Source: an uncultured Bacilli bacterium (GTDB taxonomy: Bacteria; Bacillota_I; Bacilli_A; RF39; UBA660). From it: a stretch of 64,000 bases of DNA. Numbering within the stretch: position 1 is the first letter of the stretch; every line of letters starts with the position of its first letter. The position numbers and the translations under genes were made by a program. The notes under the pieces were generated by a model, which was not told the origin of the DNA, searched no databases, and was given only the letters and a program-made list of their open reading frames with translations. Positions 7,740 to 14,918 of this stretch are shown here, one piece after another. The stretch spans positions 1 through 64,000 of the forward strand of contig CALVRR010000004.1 in the NCBI GenBank assembly GCA_944358705.1, read 5' to 3'.

Positions 7740-9923
7740 TTAAACTTTTTTTACAATATTTAATATTTCCTCTCTCGACTCTGTAAAAAATTGATAACGA
7801 ATAGATGAAATCTTATTCAACGATGGAAAATCTATAGAAATAGTATTTTGATAATTTAAAATTATAGTTTTTCCATCAGAAAAATAAACAGGAAAACTAC
7901 GTTTACGCAAATCCACCAACGAATATTGATAATCTTCCTCTTTTAAGTTTAAGATATTATCCTTAATAATCATAACTTCAACACGACCATATCCAACAAC
8001 CTCTATATTAGGCAAACAGGAAAAAGTACGTTCAAAGCAATGAACAAACTCCAAAACTTCAGCATTAGAAAGTTCAACAGATAAAGTTAATTTAGATAAA
8101 CCCATGTGATATAAAAAATAAGCGGTATAAATATTACATACATTAAATGAATAATCTCCTATTACATTTTTAATAGAAGAAAAATCACAAAATTCTTTAA
8201 CTAAGGAATTACCCTCTAATTGATTCTTCACATAAAATAAACACCTAGGCATAGAATAATAAACTTTATCAAAATCTTCATATTGACGAAACAAAGACAA
8301 ATTTGATGTATAAATGCGTTCAAACCCTAATTCCAAACAAGTTTCCAACTGTTCTTTCGTAAAAACAGAAGCACTATTCTTTAAATCTCTAGAAAGAGAT
8401 AAACCATCAAAAGTAAAGTCTTGTATAATAGCTTCATATTTAGGCATCATTCTGGCATTCATCAATCTTTCTACCAGTTCTCGGCGTAATTCATTAATTT
8501 CTCGTAAAGAAATAAAAATATCAGCATCCATTTCAACATCAATAGAAGTACTAACAAAAGGTGTCCCACCAAGTTTTTCTAATTGAGAACAAATCTTAGA
8601 CTTACTAACAGGTGTGGTAATCGCACGTTCAATAACATTTCCAGATAACTGAATTTTCCTAAATCCATCACTAATTTGCACCGTAAAGGGAGCTCCAACA
8701 CGTGATTTAACAGAAAAAGAAATAGGAATCTTTTTCGAAGGAATAACTTTTAACTCTTGCATCAATAAATAATCTAAAGTTTTAGATACTGTATTATTAT
8801 CATTAAGTCCTATTTTATTATCTACATAACAAACTTCTCCACTATCCGCTTTAGAAATTAACAATCCATTCTGATCATACAAATAATTTACAATTAATCC
8901 CTTACCACTTTCTAAAAAACGAATACCATCCCCTTGATGTAAAGGCTTATCCAAGCGAATTCCTATTTTAGAAGAATTCCAAGAAACAACTTTTCCGATA
9001 GGAAGTCCTATATGATTAGGTGTATCAGGATTCATAAAATGAAAAACATCAGTCTGAAACAAATGACCACAAGTAAATTCACGATGAAATATGGTTTTTA
9101 GTTTTTCTGTTTCCAAATCCAAATCAGAAATATTACCAGAATTATCTATTAAACGCCGATACAATTTCGTAATAAATCCAACATACTCTGGACTTTTCAT
9201 ACGCCCTTCTATTTTAAAACTATAAATGTTACTATTTAATAATTCTAAAAAACGGGAACTGGTATTTAATTCTCTAGTACTAAGTAAATATTTAGAATCA
9301 GATAGCAAACGATCTTTATAATACAACTTATATGGTAATCGACAAGAACCTGCACACTCGCCGCGATTACCACTGCGTCCTCCAATCATAGAACTCATAA
9401 GACAACAACCAGAATAGGAAATACACAAAGCTCCGTGAATAAAAACTTCTTTTTCAATAGGAACATCAATTTCTTCTATTTCTTGCAAAGTCAATTCACG
9501 GGACATAACCACTCTTTTAACACCCATATCATAAAGCAATTTAACAACATCATAAGAAGAATTATTAAATTGGGTAGAGGCATGAACTTCTAAATTGGGA
9601 TATTTTTTTAACACGTAAGAAATCATACCAAAATCTTGCATTATAATAGCATCGACTCCATTTTTATATAAAAATTCTACCTGTTTTAAAAAATCAGAAA
9701 CTTCTGCATCTTTCACCAAAGTATTCATAGTTACATAAAACTTAACATCATATAAATGACAAAGTCGAATTGCCTCTATCATTTCTTCATCGGTAAAATT
9801 TTTAGCAAATTTTCTGGCTCCAAAATTTTGACATCCACCATAAACAGCATCCGCTCCATTCGCAATAGCTTGCTTTAAACATTCCATATCTTGAACAGGT
9901 ACCAAAAGTTCATGTTTCTTCAT
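7740..9923 (-). CDS. rlhA: Peptidase U32 family, RlhA-type 23S rRNA hydroxylation protein
   Basis: A 727-residue protein. The first 300 residues hold the U32 domain (LLVPVQDMECLKQAIANGAD, VFIHGALCISYSGCC, and the cysteine signature GNRGECAGSCRLPY). The long C-terminal extension corresponds to the DUF3656-containing form. In E. coli RlhA (YdcP) this form is required for hydroxylation of 23S rRNA C2501. Despite the family name these are not shown to be peptidases. AGAGGTGAT precedes the ATG. Two smaller U32 proteins of the TrhP1/TrhP2 type are at 57784-59822. The role is taken from the family, and only the domain layout is seen here. Confidence 0.75.
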   Translation of the reverse strand: MKKHELLVPVQDMECLKQAIANGADAVYGGCQNFGARKFAKNFTDEEMIEAIRLCHLYDVKFYVTMNTLVKDAEVSDFLKQVEFLYKNGVDAIIMQDFGMISYVLKKYPNLEVHASTQFNNSSYDVVKLLYDMGVKRVVMSRELTLQEIEEIDVPIEKEVFIHGALCISYSGCCLMSSMIGGRSGNRGECAGSCRLPYKLYYKDRLLSDSKYLLSTRELNTSSRFLELLNSNIYSFKIEGRMKSPEYVGFITKLYRRLIDNSGNISDLDLETEKLKTIFHREFTCGHLFQTDVFHFMNPDTPNHIGLPIGKVVSWNSSKIGIRLDKPLHQGDGIRFLESGKGLIVNYLYDQNGLLISKADSGEVCYVDNKIGLNDNNTVSKTLDYLLMQELKVIPSKKIPISFSVKSRVGAPFTVQISDGFRKIQLSGNVIERAITTPVSKSKICSQLEKLGGTPFVSTSIDVEMDADIFISLREINELRRELVERLMNARMMPKYEAIIQDFTFDGLSLSRDLKNSASVFTKEQLETCLELGFERIYTSNLSLFRQYEDFDKVYYSMPRCLFYVKNQLEGNSLVKEFCDFSSIKNVIGDYSFNVCNIYTAYFLYHMGLSKLTLSVELSNAEVLEFVHCFERTFSCLPNIEVVGYGRVEVMIIKDNILNLKEEDYQYSLVDLRKRSFPVYFSDGKTIILNYQNTISIDFPSLNKISSIRYQFFTESREEILNIVKKV

Positions 9924-9944
9924 AATATCACCTCTAACATTATA

Positions 9945-9974
9945 TCATAAAAACACCCATTTTCGACATATACT
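9945..9974 (+). promoter_or_regulatory. Candidate sigma-E-like promoter of the 98-aa membrane protein
   Basis: Plus strand TCATAAA (9945-9951; 5 of 7 to KMATATT), 15-bp spacer, CATATACT (9967-9974). The -10 ends 5 nt before the ATG, exactly as for yutH, and there is no ribosome binding site. Alternatively the TATACT is a sigma-A -10 without a good -35. Confidence 0.3.
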
Positions 9975-9979
9975 GAAAT

Positions 9980-10276
9980 ATGAAAAACAACTTAACAAAA
10001 AAGAAAGAAACTTTTCTAAAATGGATAATAATCAGTATTTTTATAATTATTTTTTTAATCGAATATGGAAATCATCTCCAAAAAGAACCGTTTTATAATA
10101 AAGAAAAAGCAACAAAGAAATTAGGATGGACAATCACTTTTATTGTATTAATATGTATCTATATTGCAGAAAAAACAATAGTAACCATCGAAGAGCGAAG
10201 ATTAATAAATAGTATGATAATATTTGCAGGAACTTTTTCATATCTTTATTTTCTTGCACAAAATAATGAATTATAA
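9980..10276 (+). CDS. Small integral membrane protein, unknown
   Basis: A 98-residue protein with three predicted membrane helices (about 14-31, 48-66 and 78-93) and a Lys-rich N-terminus. No family recognised. It is one of the few plus-strand genes, divergent from rlhA. No Shine-Dalgarno site precedes the ATG, and a -10-like box ends 5 nt upstream, suggesting a leaderless message. It ends at a shared bidirectional terminator. Coding is supported by codon composition like its neighbours and by the coherent membrane pattern. Confidence 0.55.
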   Translation: MKNNLTKKKETFLKWIIISIFIIIFLIEYGNHLQKEPFYNKEKATKKLGWTITFIVLICIYIAEKTIVTIEERRLINSMIIFAGTFSYLYFLAQNNEL

Positions 10277-10304
10277 AAAATGCCCTAAAGGATAACCAAC
10301 ACTA

Positions 10305-10342
10305 AAAAAGACTTCTAACGAACAATGCTAGAAGTCTTTTTA
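10305..10342. terminator. Bidirectional terminator between convergent genes
   Basis: Perfect 13-bp inverted repeat AAAAAGACTTCTA / TAGAAGTCTTTTT with an 11-nt loop. It serves the plus-strand membrane gene and contains the stop codon and last codons of the minus-strand 258-aa gene. Confidence 0.8.
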
Positions 10343-11091
10343 TTGGTAGGTAACATCGTATATAAAGCTTTTGCTCTTTCTATGTTTGCTTCATGTTCAG
10401 AAAACAATTGACGATAATTAGAACTTTCACAAGACGAAAATCCAGAGTAGCCATCCATATCAGGAAATCCCTGATGCAAAATATCTTTCAAAGATACCCT
10501 AGGACTGTCCAATTGTACATCTTTTTCTACAAAACATTTATGTTTTGATTCAAAATCTCCAAAGAAACGACTAGTTAAATCTATCGGATAATCGCCAGTA
10601 GAAGTAATCAGACAATCCTCTTTTATTTCCCCATTGATATTAGAAGCCATCCGTTCTATTTCAACACGATGAACACCATCTCCTGCAAACAAAGAATCAC
10701 TAATAAAAGCTTCATGTTCTATTCCATCAGGACGAACCCAAACAGTACTAGTACTCCTTTTTATATTATCTTCATTCTCCACTTTCAATAAGCATCCATC
10801 ATCACCATAAGAAATAGTACAAACTAGTGGCTTTTTACCCATTTCATGAAATCCCAAAGATAAAGTTACTTCACCAGCACTCGTTGCTTTTCTATGATTA
10901 AGTAAAAATGTAATAACCTCTTTCTGTGTTGTATCATCCAAATCCCAAAATTCCATTCTGGCAAGACCTTCGTATTTCTTTTGTAATAAAGTATCGGAAC
11001 TTTCTACAGAAGAATAGTTTTCACTACTAGATAAAGAATTTTGTTGATTTCTTCTAACTTGCTCCATCGCAAGTGATAATACTAATGACAT
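10315..11091 (-). CDS. Unknown 258-aa soluble protein
   Basis: No family recognised. After a polar Ser-rich segment (residues 10-40), the middle contains FHEMGKKPLVCTISYGDDGC and several beta-strand-like stretches. The C-terminal part is polar and ends in NKKTSSIVR. There is no signal peptide or membrane helix. The ATG at 11091 is chosen over the longer frame because GGGG lies 9 nt before it and a consensus promoter lies just upstream (11123-11151). That promoter would not allow the longer reading. The gene is monocistronic, with a bidirectional terminator at its end. Confidence 0.6.
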   Translation of the reverse strand: MSLVLSLAMEQVRRNQQNSLSSSENYSSVESSDTLLQKKYEGLARMEFWDLDDTTQKEVITFLLNHRKATSAGEVTLSLGFHEMGKKPLVCTISYGDDGCLLKVENEDNIKRSTSTVWVRPDGIEHEAFISDSLFAGDGVHRVEIERMASNINGEIKEDCLITSTGDYPIDLTSRFFGDFESKHKCFVEKDVQLDSPRVSLKDILHQGFPDMDGYSGFSSCESSNYRQLFSEHEANIERAKALYTMLPTNKKTSSIVR

Positions 11092-11122
11092 TTTTATACC
11101 CCTTTTCCATTTAAGTGAGCAT

Positions 11123-11151
11123 ATTATATCACAAATATTGAAAAAAGTCAA
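11123..11151 (-). promoter_or_regulatory. Sigma-A promoter of the 258-aa gene
   Basis: Minus strand -35 TTGACT (11146-11151), 17-bp spacer, -10 TATAAT (11123-11128). It begins within the U tract of the rubrerythrin terminator. Confidence 0.65.
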
Positions 11152-11180
11152 AAAAAAACAACCTATAGGGTCGTTTTTTC
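11147..11180 (-). terminator. Terminator of rubrerythrin gene
   Basis: Minus strand 9-bp stem AAAACGACC/GGTTGTTTT (one G-U), 5-nt loop CTATA, followed by eight U residues. Confidence 0.75.
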
Positions 11181-11726
11181 TTATTCATAATTATCGGCTT
11201 TAACTTCCATAAAACTTTGTGGATGAGCACAAACTGGACAAACATTAAGTGCTTCTTTACCAGTATAAACGTATCCACAATTACGGCATACCCAAATTTT
11301 ATCTCCATCCTTCTTGAATACTCTTTCATCTTTAATATTCTGAAGTAATGTTAAGTATCTCTTTTCATGTTCCTTCTCAATCTCGCCAACTTTTTCAAAT
11401 AATGTAGCAAGTCTTGTAAATCCTTCTTCTCTTGCAGTTTCAGCAAAATTTTTATACATATCTGTCCATTCGTAGTTTTCACCAGCTGCAGCATCTTCTA
11501 AGTTCGTTGTTGTATCAGGAATATCTCCACCATGTAATTCTTTAAACCATAATTTTGCATGTTCTTTTTCATTATTAGCTGTTTCTTCAAATATAGCAGC
11601 TAATTGCTCAAAACCATCCTTACGAGCTTTCTTAGCATAAAAAGTATATTTATTTCTAGCTTGACTTTCTCCTGCAAAAGCAGTCATTAAATTTTGTTCT
11701 GTTTTTGTTCCTTTATAATTTTCCAT
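11181..11726 (-). CDS. rbr: Rubrerythrin
   Basis: A 181-residue rubrerythrin. The four-helix ferritin-like domain carries the di-iron ligand pattern ([57 protein letters not shown]). The C-terminal rubredoxin domain has CRNCG and CPVC for one iron. It reduces hydrogen peroxide in anaerobes, using electrons from rubredoxin/NADH. The ATG at 11726 is preferred because GGAAGG precedes it; the longer frame starts upstream of that site. It lies directly downstream of the PerR-like gene, with its own promoter and a palindrome at the start point. This fits peroxide control and an oxygen-sensitive lifestyle. Confidence 0.95.
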   Translation of the reverse strand: MENYKGTKTEQNLMTAFAGESQARNKYTFYAKKARKDGFEQLAAIFEETANNEKEHAKLWFKELHGGDIPDTTTNLEDAAAGENYEWTDMYKNFAETAREEGFTRLATLFEKVGEIEKEHEKRYLTLLQNIKDERVFKKDGDKIWVCRNCGYVYTGKEALNVCPVCAHPQSFMEVKADNYE

Positions 11727-11764
11727 TTCAATACCTTCCTTCCTCAATTTTTAATTAAGAATCA

Positions 11765-11777
11765 GTATGTAACATAC
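11765..11777. promoter_or_regulatory. Palindrome at the rubrerythrin transcription start (candidate operator)
   Basis: Perfect 13-bp palindrome GTATGT-A-ACATAC, located 11 to 23 nt downstream of the -10 of the rubrerythrin promoter. It does not resemble a PerR/Fur box. Binding factor unknown. Confidence 0.35.
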
Positions 11778-11788
11778 CTATCACTTAC

Positions 11789-11817
11789 ATCATAGCACAA
11801 ATAATAAAGTGTCACAA
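11789..11817 (-). promoter_or_regulatory. Sigma-A promoter of rubrerythrin
   Basis: Minus strand -35 TTGTGA (11812-11817), 17-bp spacer, -10 TATGAT (11789-11794). Confidence 0.6.
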
Positions 11818-11856
11818 CTATTCTCTATAATTATTACTTTCTAAAAGCAAAACACA

Positions 11857-12234
11857 CTACTTACATTCATTACATATTCCTTCACATAAAATATGAATAT
11901 CAGAAATTTGTAAATGATGCTTTTTTTCTATCTCTCCAAAAAGATAGTCCGCCTCATTTCCATATAAATCCACCAATCGATGACATTTTTGACAAACAAA
12001 ATGATAATGTTTATTACAATTTCCGTCATAATGATCAATTCCATCATTCGTAGGGATTTTTTGAACTAAATTTTCTTTTACAAACTTTGAAACATTACGA
12101 TATACCGTTGCTTGACCAATAGATGGATCTATTTCATGAACTGCATCATAAAGTTCCAAAATCGTAGGATGAGTATTCATATTTTGCAAAGTATGAAGAA
12201 TAATTTCCTTTTGTTTTGTATTTCGTGTATTCAT
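11857..12234 (-). CDS. perR: Fur-family regulator, PerR-like
   Basis: A 125-residue Fur-family repressor. It has an N-terminal winged helix (THPTILELYDAV, ATVYRNVSKF) and a C-terminal metal-binding dimer domain. The structural zinc site is made by CQKC and by the CEGICNEC end. Alignment to B. subtilis PerR keeps all five regulatory ligands: His in THPT, Asp in HYD, both His of KHYHF, and Asp in RLVDLY. This favours peroxide sensing over iron sensing. It is next to rubrerythrin. A consensus promoter has a GATAATnATTATC operator at its start, so autoregulation is likely. The operator alone would also fit Fur. Confidence 0.8.
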   Translation of the reverse strand: MNTRNTKQKEIILHTLQNMNTHPTILELYDAVHEIDPSIGQATVYRNVSKFVKENLVQKIPTNDGIDHYDGNCNKHYHFVCQKCHRLVDLYGNEADYLFGEIEKKHHLQISDIHILCEGICNECK

Positions 12235-12247
12235 AAGCCTTCCTTAT

Positions 12248-12262
12248 CGATAATAATTATCA
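12248..12262. promoter_or_regulatory. Per/Fur-type operator at the perR start point
   Basis: CGATAATAATTATCA matches the Bacillus 7-1-7 Fur-family box TGATAATNATTATCA except at one outer base. The inner 13 bp are a perfect palindrome. It lies 5 nt past the -10, across the expected start of transcription. Confidence 0.65.
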
Positions 12263-12267
12263 ATTAA

Positions 12268-12296
12268 ATTATAATAAATATTTATTCCCATGTCAA
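12268..12296 (-). promoter_or_regulatory. Consensus sigma-A promoter of perR
   Basis: Minus strand -35 TTGACA (12291-12296), 17-bp spacer, -10 TATAAT (12268-12273). Both hexamers are perfect. Confidence 0.8.
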
Positions 12297-12335
12297 CCAA
12301 AAAAAATAAAAGCATAAATTATAATAGGTGATAAA

Positions 12336-12548
12336 ATGAAAACAAAACATAACTTATTTTGTCGCTGTAATTATTGCAAACAAAAAAGAAGAAATAGCAT
12401 TTTTTACCTATTAGGAATTATAGCGACATTAATTATCATTTTTTATCAAATTATTCTACTTATCTTTATAACAACAAGATTAAACGCTATAATTTTGCTA
12501 ATCGAATTTGCTCTCATTTGTTTCTTGATCTTTCTGATTTTGTTTTAA
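12336..12548 (+). CDS. Small two-helix membrane protein with CxCxxC N-terminus
   Basis: A 70-residue protein. The short N-terminus carries cysteines (FCRCNYCKQKRRN), followed by two long hydrophobic helices (about 22-44 and 50-70) reaching the very end. AGGTGATAAA precedes the ATG, so it is likely translated. No family recognised. Its last 51 nt overlap the 3' end of the convergent ysxE-like gene, an unusually long tail-to-tail overlap. It is divergent from perR. Confidence 0.55.
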   Translation: MKTKHNLFCRCNYCKQKRRNSIFYLLGIIATLIIIFYQIILLIFITTRLNAIILLIEFALICFLIFLILF

Positions 12549-13382
12549 AATAAAACTATTCACTTTAGAAGAATAAAAAATACTCTCATGAACAAGAATA
12601 GTATTCTTATAATGATCAGAAGAAAAAGATATTTCACAATCAAGCAATAACAAACTAAAAAACAAATACATTTCATCTTTTGTAAACTGAAACTTACTTT
12701 GATAAATCTGAAATAAAGAATTCATCTCCAAAATAGAATAATGTTGCTTAAAAAAATATAAAAAATCAGAAATAGGATAACCTTTTTCAGATAAATCCCA
12801 GTGTATAAAGTATGGTGTTTTACGATCAACAAAATTAGATAAACAAGGCTGTTTATGAAGTAACACGACTCGTTCTCTTGTAGAATCTTTCTTTAAATCA
12901 TACCAATCATCCAAATATCTTTTACTTAAAAATAAATTTTCATATAATAAACTAATATTACGAACCAATAAATATTCATCCGGTGCCATATAAATATGAG
13001 CTTCGATATCATCATGTAGCTTATGATAATAAGCATCCAGTTGTTCTATTTTATTAGAAATATCTTCATACATTTTTTTTACAGAATCCATAGCAACTTC
13101 CTGGTAAGAAGTTGTTTTAATATGCAATAAGCTCAAAATATGAACCAAATCAATTGCTTTATCCTCGAATAAAATATCATCTTCAACATAAGGATAAAGT
13201 TCATAAGAATCAGAAATAGAATTTTCCATAGGTAAAAAGAAAGGAAAATCTCTTTGCTCCAAATAACGAAATATTTTAACTTTATCATTTGACTTTGGAG
13301 TAATGATAAATTTTCCCCTTGGTGTTTCAATAAGTTTATCACCATGGATATAAGAACACTTAGAAATGTTAAACTTACTCAT
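12498..13382 (-). CDS. ysxE: CotS/YsxE-family spore coat protein
   Basis: A 294-residue protein of the CotS/YsxE family, with a phosphotransferase-like fold. The active region reads LLHKQPCLSNFV and then YFIHWDLSEKGYPISDFLYF. The HGD motif is altered to HKQ, so catalysis is doubtful. It follows the SpoVID-like gene with an 8-nt overlap. In B. subtilis ysxE directly follows spoVID, so the synteny is strong support. It is likely part of the spore coat, co-expressed from the spoVID promoter in the mother cell. It shares the LxHKxxCxxN pattern with the YutH-like protein at 908-1801. Confidence 0.72.
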   Translation of the reverse strand: MSKFNISKCSYIHGDKLIETPRGKFIITPKSNDKVKIFRYLEQRDFPFFLPMENSISDSYELYPYVEDDILFEDKAIDLVHILSLLHIKTTSYQEVAMDSVKKMYEDISNKIEQLDAYYHKLHDDIEAHIYMAPDEYLLVRNISLLYENLFLSKRYLDDWYDLKKDSTRERVVLLHKQPCLSNFVDRKTPYFIHWDLSEKGYPISDFLYFFKQHYSILEMNSLFQIYQSKFQFTKDEMYLFFSLLLLDCEISFSSDHYKNTILVHESIFYSSKVNSFILKQNQKDQETNESKFD

Positions 13383-14184
13383 GGTTATGAGTGGGAATAA
13401 TTACTTTAGAACCGATAGACAAATTAGATAAATCATTATAACTTTCTAATTCTTCCTTAGTAACTTGATATTTATCCATAATCATCTCAATAGTATCGTT
13501 TTGTCTAAAAATATAAACAGAATAAGTAGCAAAGGTTTCATCACTATCTTTAAAAGAAGAAAATAAGGATCCTACATCTTCTCTAGCTGCTCCCTTTTCT
13601 TCCTTATTTAAATTTTTTTCAGGTTTTCCCTCCATCGCCGCAACCGCAACAGTTTTAGAATTGACCACTTCAAATTCAGGTTCATTATTAGAAATAGATT
13701 CCGTATCCGCAGTCATAGTATCAAGAGCAACAGTATTCATATCAGAAGAAATACCTTCATCACCATCACATTCACGAATGATTTTCGTATCGTTTTCCAC
13801 TCTATCTTCTTCCACACTTCTTAAACTATCTTCCAAACGAGTATCATCAACCACATCAATTATTTCTACCCCTTCAATCAACAATTCAATATGACATAAA
13901 ATACTATCATCTTCCTGAATCTCATATCGAAAATCTTCAATACTAACCTTTCTAGTTTCTTCCTCTAATTTCTCTGTAAGAACAATTTCAATAGGCAAAT
14001 GAAAAGAAAAATCTTCTTCCAATCTAGAAGCCGCCGTTAACTTATATTTTCCAGAAACAACTAATTCTCCAGAAATCGTACTATCATCTGTAAAAGACAA
14101 ATCTTGTTCCAAAGAAATAGAGGAAATATCTCCAATCATAGTCTTAAATTCCAATTTTTTATCAAAAGAAATAACTTTTTGCAT
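13375..14184 (-). CDS. spoVID: SpoVID-like spore coat morphogenesis protein with LysM
   Basis: A 269-residue protein. Residues 1-110 match the SpoVID N-terminal domain (EFKTMIGDISSISLEQDLSF, ISGELVVSGKY, FHLPIEIVL). An acidic, low-complexity middle follows (about 110-215), and then one LysM domain (VYIFRQNDTIEMIMDKYQVT, NLSIGSKVIIPTH). B. subtilis SpoVID is about twice as long because of a larger middle region, so this is a compact form. In that organism it is needed for coat encasement around the forespore and is made under sigma-E. AGGAGGG precedes the ATG and a sigma-E-type promoter lies upstream. Genes on both sides (ysxE-like, lon) keep Bacillus order. Confidence 0.82.
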   Translation of the reverse strand: MQKVISFDKKLEFKTMIGDISSISLEQDLSFTDDSTISGELVVSGKYKLTAASRLEEDFSFHLPIEIVLTEKLEEETRKVSIEDFRYEIQEDDSILCHIELLIEGVEIIDVVDDTRLEDSLRSVEEDRVENDTKIIRECDGDEGISSDMNTVALDTMTADTESISNNEPEFEVVNSKTVAVAAMEGKPEKNLNKEEKGAAREDVGSLFSSFKDSDETFATYSVYIFRQNDTIEMIMDKYQVTKEELESYNDLSNLSIGSKVIIPTHNHE

Positions 14185-14201
14185 CTAATCCCTCCTAAAA
14201 A

Positions 14202-14229
14202 ATTATATGTAAAAGAAAAAAGTATATGA
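14202..14229 (-). promoter_or_regulatory. Candidate sigma-E promoter of spoVID-ysxE
   Basis: Minus strand TCATATA (14223-14229; 6 of 7 to KMATATT), 13-bp spacer, CATATAAT (14202-14209). The -10 and spacer length are identical to those upstream of yutH. It starts right behind the U tract of the preceding terminator. Confidence 0.55.
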
Positions 14230-14253
14230 AAAAAAAGAACTATTTTAGTCCTT
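14229..14253 (-). terminator. Terminator of the lon/225-aa gene unit
   Basis: Minus strand 8-bp stem AAGGACTA/TAGTTCTT (one G-U), 3-nt loop, then eight U residues. The TAG stop codon of the 225-aa gene lies in the stem. Confidence 0.65.
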
Positions 14254-14917
14254 TTAATTTTTGTATACTATCTTTGGCTTCTTTTGCATACTGATAAAAC
14301 TTCCCTCTCCTTTTATAAAAAGAAACATCAACAAAAGAATCCAAGTAAGAAATTGTCCGTTGATAAAAGGAAGAATCATCAAAAAATCTTGGATAAACAG
14401 AGCAAAAATAATTCAAGCTAGACACAACATCCCCTCTAGCAAGACCAAAACTTTCATTTTCAGAAAACATATGGTAAACCAAAATATCATTGGAATTAGC
14501 CACAACAAATTCTTCATGACTGCAAAAGGAAAACTTACGCATTTCTTCTTGCCACTCCCGGTAATGAAATAATTTAGAATTTTTAGAAATAATATCGATA
14601 TTTGATAAACTATTTAAACCTAAAAGTACCTCATTAGAAACTTCCGTAAAATTAGAATCCTGAAATCGAAAACGACAGTTCTGAATAACTTCATAAACTT
14701 TTTCTGGATAAGAAGAATCTAACAAGAAAAACGTATCCTCACAATCAAGCATAATATTAGCTGAATCAATAACTTCTCCATAAAAACCAGGATCCAAACA
14801 ATATTCACATAATTGTGAAGTAGAAAGTACAGTCAAATAATTCTTAAAATTCATCATTTGTACTAAATCATCCACAGAATAAGAATTAAAATCAACAATC
14901 TTAACGTCTCCCACCAT
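14240..14917 (-). CDS. Unknown 225-aa protein between lon and spoVID
   Basis: No family recognised. It is a soluble, mildly acidic protein with several cysteines (LCEYC, MLDCED, FSFCSHEEF) and Tyr/Phe-rich helices. The C-terminus is basic (YKRRGKFYQYAKEAKDSIQK). The ATG at 14917 is chosen because GGGGG lies 5 nt upstream; the longer frame would begin inside lon. It starts one base after the lon stop, so it is translationally linked to lon. The place it occupies corresponds to the hem/ysxC stretch between lon and spoVID in Bacillus. A stress or sporulation role is possible but unproven. Confidence 0.6.
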   Translation of the reverse strand: MVGDVKIVDFNSYSVDDLVQMMNFKNYLTVLSTSQLCEYCLDPGFYGEVIDSANIMLDCEDTFFLLDSSYPEKVYEVIQNCRFRFQDSNFTEVSNEVLLGLNSLSNIDIISKNSKLFHYREWQEEMRKFSFCSHEEFVVANSNDILVYHMFSENESFGLARGDVVSSLNYFCSVYPRFFDDSSFYQRTISYLDSFVDVSFYKRRGKFYQYAKEAKDSIQKLKGLK

Positions 14918-14918
14918 C

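Noticed and set aside
11825..11839. PerR-box-like sequence upstream of the rubrerythrin -35
   Set aside because: Only about 10 or 11 of 14 positions fit TTATAATNATTATAA, which is weak in such AT-rich DNA.
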